Assembly: GCF_000691525.1 (NCBI RefSeq)
Contig: NZ_JMDW01000019.1
Location: forward strand, 1-64,000
Length of the DNA stretch: 64,000 nt
Direction: 5' to 3'
Source: Mycolicibacterium neoaurum ATCC 25795
Lineage (GTDB): Bacteria > Actinomycetota > Actinomycetes > Mycobacteriales > Mycobacteriaceae
Shown: positions 8,880 to 15,974 of the stretch, one piece after another
How positions within the stretch are numbered: position 1 is the stretch's first letter
Layout: each line of letters begins with the position of its first letter
The notes under the pieces: model-generated
Database searches by the model: none
Told to the model about the DNA's origin: nothing
What the model saw: the letters and a program-made list of their open reading frames with translations, nothing else
Program-made: the position numbers and the translations under genes

Positions 8880-9364
8880 TGGGACCGACCCGCGTCCGCG
8901 ATCTGGCAGCGGCCACCGCCGCGACGGCGGTTATCGGCTATCTGCTCGTCATCAGCCTGTACCGGTGGTTCCCGCCGATCACGGCGTGGAGTGGGATCTC
9001 GCTGCTGGCCGTTGCCGTCGCGATCGCGGTCTGGGGGCAGTTCGTGCGCCGTCGGATCGCCGACGGCAAGGTCGGCGTGGGGGCGGCACGGTTGCATCCG
9101 CTCGCGGTGGCCCGATCGGTGCTCGTCGCGAAGGCATCCGCTTGGGTTGGGGCGCTGGTGTTGGGCTGGTGGACCGGCGTTCTCGGATACCTGCTGCCGC
9201 GCCGGGACACCGTCCGGGTCGCCGGCGAGGACACCGGCGGTGCTGTGGTTGCCGCGGTGTGCGCGCTCGTGTTGGTCGCAGCGGGCTTGTGGTTGCAGCA
9301 CTGCTGCAAATCCCCGGACGACCAGAACGACACCTCCGATCCGCTTCCAGGTGCGGCCGACTAG
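8879..9364 (+). CDS. DUF3180 family membrane protein
   Basis: A 161-residue protein with about four predicted membrane helices (around residues 10-27, 37-55, 82-106 and 121-142) and an unusual CC pair in LQHCCKSPDDQ near the C-terminus. It resembles the DUF3180 family and sits directly after folK, as Rv3605c does in M. tuberculosis. Its ATG overlaps the folK TGA by one base, so it belongs to the fol transcription unit. No function is known; a link with folate synthesis is only positional. Confidence 0.8.
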   Translation: MGPTRVRDLAAATAATAVIGYLLVISLYRWFPPITAWSGISLLAVAVAIAVWGQFVRRRIADGKVGVGAARLHPLAVARSVLVAKASAWVGALVLGWWTGVLGYLLPRRDTVRVAGEDTGGAVVAAVCALVLVAAGLWLQHCCKSPDDQNDTSDPLPGAAD

Positions 9365-9423
9365 GGCGAATCGCCGCACCGGTCGACACGCGATGCGACC
9401 TGGGACCGGTACAGTCGGAGCCC

Positions 9424-10620
9424 ATGACCGACCCCTCCCGCGGCATGCGCGCTCGGCGCGTCAACCGCAGGCCGGGGTGGGTGCTGCTGACCGTCCTGCT
9501 GGTCCTGGCCATCGTCTCGAGCACCGTGCTGGTCTTCACCAATCGTGTCGAGTTGCTCAAACTGGCTGTGGTGCTGGCCCTGTGGGCCGCGGTGGCCGCG
9601 GCCTTCGCCTCATTCATCTATCGAAGGCAGAGCGATCTCGATCAGGCCAAGGTGCGCGACCTGAAGTACGTGTACGACCTGCAACTCGACCGCGAGATCT
9701 CGGCCCGTCGGGAATACGAACTGGCCGTCGAGACGCAGTTGCGCCGCGAGCTGTCCGCGGAGCTGCGCGCCCAGTCCTCCGATGAGGTCGCCGCGTTGCG
9801 TGCCGAACTCGCGGCATTGCGGGCCAACCTTGAGATCCTCTTCGACGCCGATCTCGATGAGCGACCGGCCCTGGAGACCGAGCGTCCGGCGGGTCGGGTC
9901 ATCGCCAGCCGGATCGATGCCCCCATGCGCAGTGAGGCCGAACCGCGCACCGAGGAGAGTCCGATCATCGACGTGCCGGCCGAACCGCAGCCGCCCGAGT
10001 TCGGATGGGCGCCGCCGGCCGAGCCGGCCGGGGGTGCGCATCGGCGGGCATCGGAGAACCCGCAGGGCGAGCAGTCCGCGCCGCCGTGGCAGCGGCGCAC
10101 CACGACTCCGACCCCCGCTCCGCCCGTGGTGCCCCCGCGTGTGGAACCTGTCGAACCCGCCGAACCGCTGGTGGCACAGTGGAACCCGGCCCCGGCCGAT
10201 GGCCAGTGGATCCCGGCAGGTGCTCCTGGCAGCAACTGGAGCCCGCCCGTCCCGCCACCGCCGACCTCGCCGCCGACCCCGGCCCCCACGCCAACCCCCA
10301 CTCCCGATGCCGTGGCCGACCGGGAGGCGCGCCGCGGCCGCCATGCAAACCCCGGTATCGCCCCCGATAGTGCCGAGACGCCACGCCGCTCCCGGCACGC
10401 GGTGCCACCCGAAGCCGATCAGGCCCCACCGGTCGCACCGCCCGTCGACCCGATGCCCCCGGCCCCCGCGCCGCGGCATCGCGGACCCGAGGATGCGCCG
10501 GCAGCACCCGAGCCCGAGCCCGGCGGCCAGCACAGCGGTGGCCAACCGGTGTCCGAATTGCTGTCCCGGTTGCAGGCCAACCCCACCGGAGGCGGCCGAC
10601 GCAGGCGCCGCGAGGAGTGA
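9424..10620 (+). CDS. Membrane-anchored coiled-coil, proline-rich protein (DUF6779-like)
   Basis: A 398-residue protein equivalent in position to Rv3604c. Two close hydrophobic segments (about residues 20-38 and 44-66) precede a charged alpha-helical stretch (about 70-145, rich in Glu/Arg/Leu: REISARREYELAVETQLRRE), likely a coiled coil. Residues 160-398 are disordered and Pro/Ala/Glu rich with PTPAPTPTPTP-type runs, ending in SELLSRLQANP. No catalytic motif is seen. The topology suggests an anchored cytoplasmic scaffold, but that is inference. The ATG at 9424 gives a sensible N-terminus; earlier starts lie inside the previous gene. Confidence 0.75.
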   Translation: MTDPSRGMRARRVNRRPGWVLLTVLLVLAIVSSTVLVFTNRVELLKLAVVLALWAAVAAAFASFIYRRQSDLDQAKVRDLKYVYDLQLDREISARREYELAVETQLRRELSAELRAQSSDEVAALRAELAALRANLEILFDADLDERPALETERPAGRVIASRIDAPMRSEAEPRTEESPIIDVPAEPQPPEFGWAPPAEPAGGAHRRASENPQGEQSAPPWQRRTTTPTPAPPVVPPRVEPVEPAEPLVAQWNPAPADGQWIPAGAPGSNWSPPVPPPPTSPPTPAPTPTPTPDAVADREARRGRHANPGIAPDSAETPRRSRHAVPPEADQAPPVAPPVDPMPPAPAPRHRGPEDAPAAPEPEPGGQHSGGQPVSELLSRLQANPTGGGRRRRREE

Positions 10621-10704
10621 GCTAGGCTCACCGCAGCCCGTGCGGTACCTGCGACGGCAGGACCGCAACGTTTCAGTACCAGCGAATCTGCGAGGTCGTC
10701 TGTC

Positions 10705-11634
10705 ATGGTCGACGGACTGCGTCCGGCCCGGCTCAGCGTCGGCATCATCTCGGCAGGCCGGGTCGGCACCGCGCTCGGGGTCGCGCTCGAACGTGCCGAG
10801 CATGTCGTCGTCGCCTGTAGCGCCATCTCGGTGCCGTCGCGCGAACGCGCGGCCCGCCGCCTGCCCGACACCGCCATCGTGCCGGTGCACGAGGTCGCCG
10901 CTCGCGCCGAACTGCTGCTGCTGGCCGTGCCCGATGCCGAGCTGGCGGCGCTGATCGGCGGTCTGGCCAGCACCGGCTCGGTACGACCGGGCACCATCGT
11001 GGTGCACACCTCCGGTGCCAACGGAATCGGCATCCTGGCGCCGCTGACCGAACTGGGATGCCTGCCGCTGGCCATCCATCCGGCCATGACGTTCACCGGT
11101 TCCGACGAGGACATCGACCGGTTGTCCGATGCCTGTTTCGGGGTGACCGCGGCCGATGAGATCGGCTACGCCATCGGGCAGTCGCTCGTCCTCGAGATCG
11201 GTGGCGAACCGTTCCGGGTCCGTGAGGACGCGCGCACCCTCTATCACGCCGCGCTGGCCCACGCCGGAAACCACCTGATCACCGTGGTGCTCGACGCGAT
11301 CGAGGCGTTGCGTGACGCGTTGCGCGGACAGGAGCTGCTCGGCCAGGAGCTCATCGGCGACGCCCCGGGCGGGCTGGCCGAACGGATCGTCGCCCCGTTG
11401 GCGCGCGCCTCGCTGGAGAACGCGCTGCAGCGCGGGCAGACCGCCCTGACCGGTCCGGTAGCCCGCGGGGACGCGGCCGCGGTGGCACGTCATCTCGGTG
11501 CGCTCACCGAGACCGATCCGGCGTTGGCCCAGGCCTATCGGGCCAATTCGCTGCGGACGGCCCAGCGTGCCCACGCGCCTGCGGACGTGTTCGACGTACT
11601 GCTCGACAACGGCGCTGCGAAGGAGACATCGTGA
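10705..11634 (+). CDS. DUF2520 protein, Rossmann-type reductase-like
   Basis: A 309-residue protein with an N-terminal dinucleotide-binding fold (VGIISAGRVGTALGVALE at about residues 11-29; SAGRVG in place of the more usual GxGxxG) and an alpha-helical C-terminal half (ALAHAGNHLITVVLDAIEALRD). It matches the DUF2520/Rv3603c family, distantly related to ketopantoate reductase and 6-phosphogluconate dehydrogenase. It overlaps panC by GTGA, so a role in pantoate formation is attractive, but no substrate is proven. It begins after an 84-base gap containing TAGGCT, a possible -10 element. Confidence 0.8.
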   Translation: MVDGLRPARLSVGIISAGRVGTALGVALERAEHVVVACSAISVPSRERAARRLPDTAIVPVHEVAARAELLLLAVPDAELAALIGGLASTGSVRPGTIVVHTSGANGIGILAPLTELGCLPLAIHPAMTFTGSDEDIDRLSDACFGVTAADEIGYAIGQSLVLEIGGEPFRVREDARTLYHAALAHAGNHLITVVLDAIEALRDALRGQELLGQELIGDAPGGLAERIVAPLARASLENALQRGQTALTGPVARGDAAAVARHLGALTETDPALAQAYRANSLRTAQRAHAPADVFDVLLDNGAAKETS

Positions 11635-12566
11635 CTTACGGCCGACCGCCGGCGTTCAAGGCCGGGGAACTCAACATCTATCGACGGCCCGGCGAGATCG
11701 CCGAGGTGACCAGGGCGCTGCGCAGCACCGGCAGGCGCGTCATGCTGGTGCCGACGATGGGTGCATTGCACGACGGCCACCTCACCCTGATCCGCCGCGC
11801 GCAGCAGGTGCCGGGATCGGTGGTGGTGGTGTCGATCTTCGTCAACCCGACCCAGTTCGGGGCCGGTGAGGATCTCGACGCCTATCCGCGCACCCTCGAC
11901 GAGGACCTGGCCGCGCTGCGCAACGAGGGCGTGCAGATCGCGTTCACCCCCACCGCGGCCGAGATGTACCCGGCGGGACCGCGTACCTCGGTGCACGCCG
12001 GTGAGCTGGGTTCACAGCTGGAGGGCGCGGTCCGACCGACGCATTTCGCGGGCATGCTGACCGTCGTCATGAAGCTGCTCCAGATCGTGCGACCCGACCA
12101 GGCCTTCTTCGGCGAGAAGGATTATCAGCAGCTGGTGCTGGTGCGGCAGATGGCCGACGACCTGAACCTGGACACCCGGATCGTCGCCGTACCCACCGTG
12201 CGGGAATCCGACGGGTTGGCGATGTCCTCACGCAACCGCTACCTCGACGAACTCGAACGCGAACAGGCACTGGCCATTCCGTCGGCATTGCTGGCCGGGG
12301 CCTACGCCGCCGGCGAGGGCGCCGATGCCGCACTGGATGCCGCGCGAGCGGTCCTGGAGGAGGTCCCCGCCATCAGCGTCGACTATCTGGAGATCCGCGA
12401 CACCTGGTTGGGTCCCGCGCCGCAGACCGGGCGGGCGCGCATGCTGTTGGCCGTCCGACTCGGCCGCACCCGGCTGCTGGACAACATCGCGATCGATCTC
12501 GGGGTGCCGTCCGGTCCCGGTCCGGACGTTCCCTTCGACGAGCACGAATTGCCCTGGAGGAACTGA
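11631..12566 (+). CDS. panC: Pantothenate synthetase
   Basis: A 311-residue enzyme that condenses pantoate and beta-alanine with ATP to form pantothenate. The nucleotidyltransferase motifs are visible: VPTMGALHDGHLTLIRRA (HxGH type), VSIFVNPTQFG, FFGEKDYQQL and the KMSKS-like AMSSRNRYL. The GTG start overlaps the DUF2520 stop and the gene overlaps panD by one base, so panC-panD are coupled. Length and order match M. tuberculosis Rv3602c. Confidence 0.97.
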   Translation: MTYGRPPAFKAGELNIYRRPGEIAEVTRALRSTGRRVMLVPTMGALHDGHLTLIRRAQQVPGSVVVVSIFVNPTQFGAGEDLDAYPRTLDEDLAALRNEGVQIAFTPTAAEMYPAGPRTSVHAGELGSQLEGAVRPTHFAGMLTVVMKLLQIVRPDQAFFGEKDYQQLVLVRQMADDLNLDTRIVAVPTVRESDGLAMSSRNRYLDELEREQALAIPSALLAGAYAAGEGADAALDAARAVLEEVPAISVDYLEIRDTWLGPAPQTGRARMLLAVRLGRTRLLDNIAIDLGVPSGPGPDVPFDEHELPWRN

Positions 12567-12973
12567 TGTTACGCACAATGCTCAAGTCCAAGATCCACCG
12601 TGCCACGGTGACCCAGGCCGACCTGCACTATGTGGGTTCGGTCACCATCGACGCCGATCTGATGGAAGCCGCCGACATCCTCGAAGGTGAGCAGGTGACC
12701 ATCGTCGACATCGACAACGGCAATCGTTTGGTCACCTACGCCATCACCGGGCAGCGCGGCACCGGTGTGATCGGGATCAACGGTGCGGCAGCACATCTGA
12801 TCCAACCGGGTGATCTGGTCATCCTGATCGCCTATGCCACCGTCGAGGATGCGAAGGCGCGCACATATCAGCCCCGGATCGTCTTCGTCGACGCCGATAA
12901 CAAACAGATCGATCTCGGTTCCGATCCCGCCTACGTGCCGGCCGACGCCGCCGGCCTGATGTCACCCCGCTAG
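12566..12973 (+). CDS. panD: Aspartate 1-decarboxylase
   Basis: A 135-residue pyruvoyl enzyme making beta-alanine from aspartate for pantothenate. The self-processing site Gly24-Ser25 lies in HYVGSVTID; Lys9 (MLKSKIHRATV) and the GRLVTYAI-like NRLVTYAITGQRGTGVIGINGAAAHL segment are present. As in other mycobacteria, a C-terminal tail (PAYVPADAAGLMSPR) extends past the conserved core. The ATG overlaps the panC TGA. Confidence 0.97.
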   Translation: MLRTMLKSKIHRATVTQADLHYVGSVTIDADLMEAADILEGEQVTIVDIDNGNRLVTYAITGQRGTGVIGINGAAAHLIQPGDLVILIAYATVEDAKARTYQPRIVFVDADNKQIDLGSDPAYVPADAAGLMSPR

Positions 12974-12975
12974 CC

Positions 12976-13779
12976 ATGCTGCTCGCCATCGACGTCCGCA
13001 ACACCCACACGGTGGTCGGACTGATCGCCGGTCCGGGGACGCACGGAAAAGTGGTGCAGCACTGGCGCATTCGGACCGAGTCCGAGGTCACCGCCGATGA
13101 GTTGGCGCTGACCATCGACGGTCTGATCGGCGACGACTCCGAACGCCTGACCGGGGCCACCGCCCTGTCGACGGTGCCCTCGGTGCTGCACGAGATCCGG
13201 TTGATGCTCGACCAGTACTGGCCGTCGATTCCGCAGGTGCTCATCGAACCCGGTGTGCGCACCGGCATCCCGCTGCTGGTCGACAATCCCAAGGAGGTCG
13301 GCGCCGACCGGATCGTCAACTGCCTGGCGGCCTACAGCAAGTACAACTCGCCGGCCATCGTCGTCGACTTCGGCTCGTCGATCTGTGTCGACGTGGTCTC
13401 GGCCAAGGGGGAGTTCCTCGGCGGGGCCATCGCCCCCGGCGTGCAGGTGTCCTCCGATGCCGCCGCCGCGCGGTCGGCGGCATTGCGCCGGGTCGAGCTC
13501 ACCCGACCGCGCTCGGTGATCGGCAAGAACACCGTGGAATGCATGCAGTCCGGGGCGGTGTTCGGATTCGCGGCGTTGGTGGACGGTCTCGTCGACCGCA
13601 TCCGCGCCGATGTCTCCGGTTTCGGCGGAACCGATGTGGCCGTGGTGGCCACCGGAAACTCGGCGCCGCTGGTGCTGCCGGACCTGCGCACCGTCGGTCA
13701 CTACGACCAGCACCTCACCTTGGAGGGGTTGCGGCTGGTGTTCGAGCGCAACCGCGACAACCAGCGTGGTCGACGCTGA
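12976..13779 (+). CDS. coaX: Type III pantothenate kinase
   Basis: A 267-residue kinase phosphorylating pantothenate, the committed CoA step. The ASKHA-fold phosphate loop IDVRNTHTVVG contains catalytic Asp6; VRTGIPLLVDNPKEVGADRIVN and VVDFGSSICVDVVS are family signatures. The usual DxGNT reads DVRNT here, as I recall for the M. tuberculosis protein. It lies 2 bases after panD, completing the panC-panD-coaX unit. Confidence 0.95.
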   Translation: MLLAIDVRNTHTVVGLIAGPGTHGKVVQHWRIRTESEVTADELALTIDGLIGDDSERLTGATALSTVPSVLHEIRLMLDQYWPSIPQVLIEPGVRTGIPLLVDNPKEVGADRIVNCLAAYSKYNSPAIVVDFGSSICVDVVSAKGEFLGGAIAPGVQVSSDAAAARSAALRRVELTRPRSVIGKNTVECMQSGAVFGFAALVDGLVDRIRADVSGFGGTDVAVVATGNSAPLVLPDLRTVGHYDQHLTLEGLRLVFERNRDNQRGRR

Positions 13780-13794
13780 TTAAGCTGGCATGTC

Positions 13795-15294
13795 GTGAGT
13801 TCTGATGAAGACGACATCCCCGAGCAGTACCGGATCCGTCAGGCCAAGCGTGAGCGGCTGCTCGCCGAGGGCCGTGACCCCTACCCGGTGCAGGTGGCGC
13901 GTACCCACAGCCTGAGCGAGCTGCGGGCCGCGTACCCGGAGCTGGCCGCCGACACCCAGACCGGGGATCTGGTCGGGGTGGCCGCCCGGGTCGTCTTCGC
14001 CCGCAATTCGGGCAAGCTGTGCTTCGCCACGCTGCAAGACGGTGACGGCACCCAACTACAGCTCATGATCAGCCTGGCGGAGGTGGGCCAGGAATCGCTG
14101 GACGCCTGGAAGGCCGACGTCGACCTCGGTGACATCGTCTTCGCCCACGGCCAGGTCATCAGCTCGCGGCGCGGCGAGTTGTCCGTACTCACCGATTCCT
14201 GGCAGATCGTCTCCAAGGCGCTGCGACCGCTGCCGGTCGCGCACAAGGAGATGAGTGAGGAATCCCGGGTCCGGCAGCGTTATGTCGACCTGATCGTGCG
14301 TCCCGAGGCGCGCAGCATCGCCAGACAGCGCATTGCGGTGGTGCGCGCGGTCCGTTCGGCACTGGAACGCCGCGGCTTCCTCGAGGTCGAGACGCCGATG
14401 TTGCAGACGCTGCCCGGCGGTGCCGCGGCACGGCCGTTCGTCACGCATTCGAATGCCCTCGACACCGACCTCTACCTGCGGATCGCCCCGGAGCTGTTCC
14501 TGAAAAGGTGCCTTGTCGGCGGTTTCGAGAAGGTCTTCGAGCTGAATCGGAACTTTCGAAACGAAGGCGCCGATTCCACGCATTCCCCGGAATTCGCGAT
14601 GTTGGAGACTTATCAGGCTTACGGGACATACGACGATTCCGCGATCGTCACTCGTGAACTAATTCAGGAAGTTGCCGACGAGGCGCTGGGAACTCGCCAG
14701 GTGCCACTCGCCGATGGCACTATCTATGATCTTGATGGCGAATGGCAGACGCTGGAAATGTACCCGTCACTGTCGGCCGCTTTGGGGGAAGAGATCACCC
14801 CGGACACCGAACTGCAACACCTGTTGTCAATTGCCGACCGCCTCGGGGTCGAGATACCGTCCGATCGCGGTTACGGGCACGGGAAATTGGTCGAGGAACT
14901 CTGGGAACACACCGTCGGTGAAACCCTGTGGGAACCGACCTTCGTGCGTGATTTCCCGGTCGAGACCAGCCCACTGACCCGCGCTCACCGCAGCATTCCC
15001 GGTGTCACCGAAAAATGGGATCTCTATGTGCGCAAGTTCGAACTGGCGACCGGATACTCCGAACTGATCGATCCCGTGGTCCAGCGCGAGCGCTTTGCCG
15101 CCCAGGCCAGGGCCGCGGCCGCCGGTGACGACGAGGCAATGCGCCTGGACGAGGATTTCCTGGCCGCGCTGGAGTACGCGATGCCGCCGACCACCGGCAC
15201 CGGAATGGGTATTGACCGGCTGTTGATGGCATTGACGGGCCTGACGATTAGGGAGACAGTTTTGTTCCCGATTGTGCGCAGGCACTCAATCTGA
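13795..15294 (+). CDS. lysS: Lysyl-tRNA synthetase, class II
   Basis: A 499-residue enzyme charging tRNA-Lys. The N-terminal OB-fold anticodon-binding domain (about 60-160) precedes the class II catalytic core: motif 2 FRNEGADSTHSPEFAMLE and motif 3 GTGMGIDRLLMALTG. The GTG start at 13795 lies 15 bases past coaX. Base composition changes within the gene: the line at 13921 has 46 of 60 G+C, whereas lines at 14581 and 14701 have 31 and 32 of 60. The protein stays well conserved across this change. It ends about 100 bases before lsr2. Confidence 0.97.
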   Translation: MSSDEDDIPEQYRIRQAKRERLLAEGRDPYPVQVARTHSLSELRAAYPELAADTQTGDLVGVAARVVFARNSGKLCFATLQDGDGTQLQLMISLAEVGQESLDAWKADVDLGDIVFAHGQVISSRRGELSVLTDSWQIVSKALRPLPVAHKEMSEESRVRQRYVDLIVRPEARSIARQRIAVVRAVRSALERRGFLEVETPMLQTLPGGAAARPFVTHSNALDTDLYLRIAPELFLKRCLVGGFEKVFELNRNFRNEGADSTHSPEFAMLETYQAYGTYDDSAIVTRELIQEVADEALGTRQVPLADGTIYDLDGEWQTLEMYPSLSAALGEEITPDTELQHLLSIADRLGVEIPSDRGYGHGKLVEELWEHTVGETLWEPTFVRDFPVETSPLTRAHRSIPGVTEKWDLYVRKFELATGYSELIDPVVQRERFAAQARAAAAGDDEAMRLDEDFLAALEYAMPPTTGTGMGIDRLLMALTGLTIRETVLFPIVRRHSI

Positions 15295-15401
15295 GCGTAT
15301 TAACGGTGCGGTTGTTGAATGACTTCGACACATATGTAAGCATTGCCGCAGGGATTCGGGACAAATCTATGTGTGGCCACAGAAGGGTCAGTGTGAGCTG
15401 A

Positions 15402-15743
15402 ATGGCGAAGAAAGTTACCGTCACGCTGGTTGACGATTTCGACGGCGAAGCTGCCGCAGACGAAACCGTCGAATTCGCGTTGGATGGTGTGAGTTACGAG
15501 ATCGACCTTTCTTCCAAGAACGCCGCAAAACTTCGCGGTGACCTCAAGCAGTGGGTCGAGGCGGGCCGGCGGGTCGGCGGTCGACGCCGCGGTCGCTCGG
15601 CGGGTACCGGACGTGGCCGGGCGGCCATCGACCGTGAGCAGAGTGCGGCGATCCGCGACTGGGCTCGCCGCAACGGACACAACGTCTCGACTCGCGGCCG
15701 CATCCCGGCGGAGGTCATCGACGCATTCCACGCGGCGACCTGA
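15402..15743 (+). CDS. lsr2: Nucleoid-associated xenogeneic silencer Lsr2
   Basis: A 113-residue DNA-bridging protein that binds AT-rich DNA and silences horizontally acquired and cell-surface genes. The N-terminal oligomerisation domain (KKVTVTLVDDFDGEAAADETVEFALDG) is followed by a basic linker (GRRRGRSAGTGRGR) and a C-terminal domain whose AT-hook-like minor-groove motif is TRGRIP near residue 98. The upstream 107 bases and the first half of the gene are lower in GC than the surroundings, compatible with autoregulation, which is inferred. Located between lysS and clpC1 as in M. tuberculosis. Confidence 0.97.
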   Translation: MAKKVTVTLVDDFDGEAAADETVEFALDGVSYEIDLSSKNAAKLRGDLKQWVEAGRRVGGRRRGRSAGTGRGRAAIDREQSAAIRDWARRNGHNVSTRGRIPAEVIDAFHAAT

Positions 15744-15790
15744 TCTCGACGCAAAGTTCTGATTGCGCCACGGTCAGCCGGGTAATCCGC

Positions 15791-15805
15791 TTCGCTGACG
15801 GCGAA
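15791..15805 (+). promoter_or_regulatory. ClgR-type operator upstream of clpC1
   Basis: TTCGCTGACGGCGAA is a perfect inverted repeat (TTCGC, 5 bases, GCGAA). With the following C it fits the core CGCYNANRGCGWWS of the actinobacterial ClgR consensus. It lies about 170 bases before the clpC1 start in an otherwise gene-free stretch (15744-15974). A TACAGT hexamer near 15900 could be the -10. ClgR is known to activate clp genes in actinobacteria; binding here is inferred. Confidence 0.7.
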
Positions 15806-15974
15806 CTCTGCGCACCCCTTTTCGGGAAACGTTCTGGCTTCGCCGCGCGTTATGTCTTCAACCGCGGCACCGAGAAAAGCACCCGTGTCGCGTGCCCACT
15901 ACAGTGGACGCAAGGAGCGGCGAGTAGTTCAGCGCACGTTGCCGACCCACGTGAGGAAGAGCAGGTAACCACGG

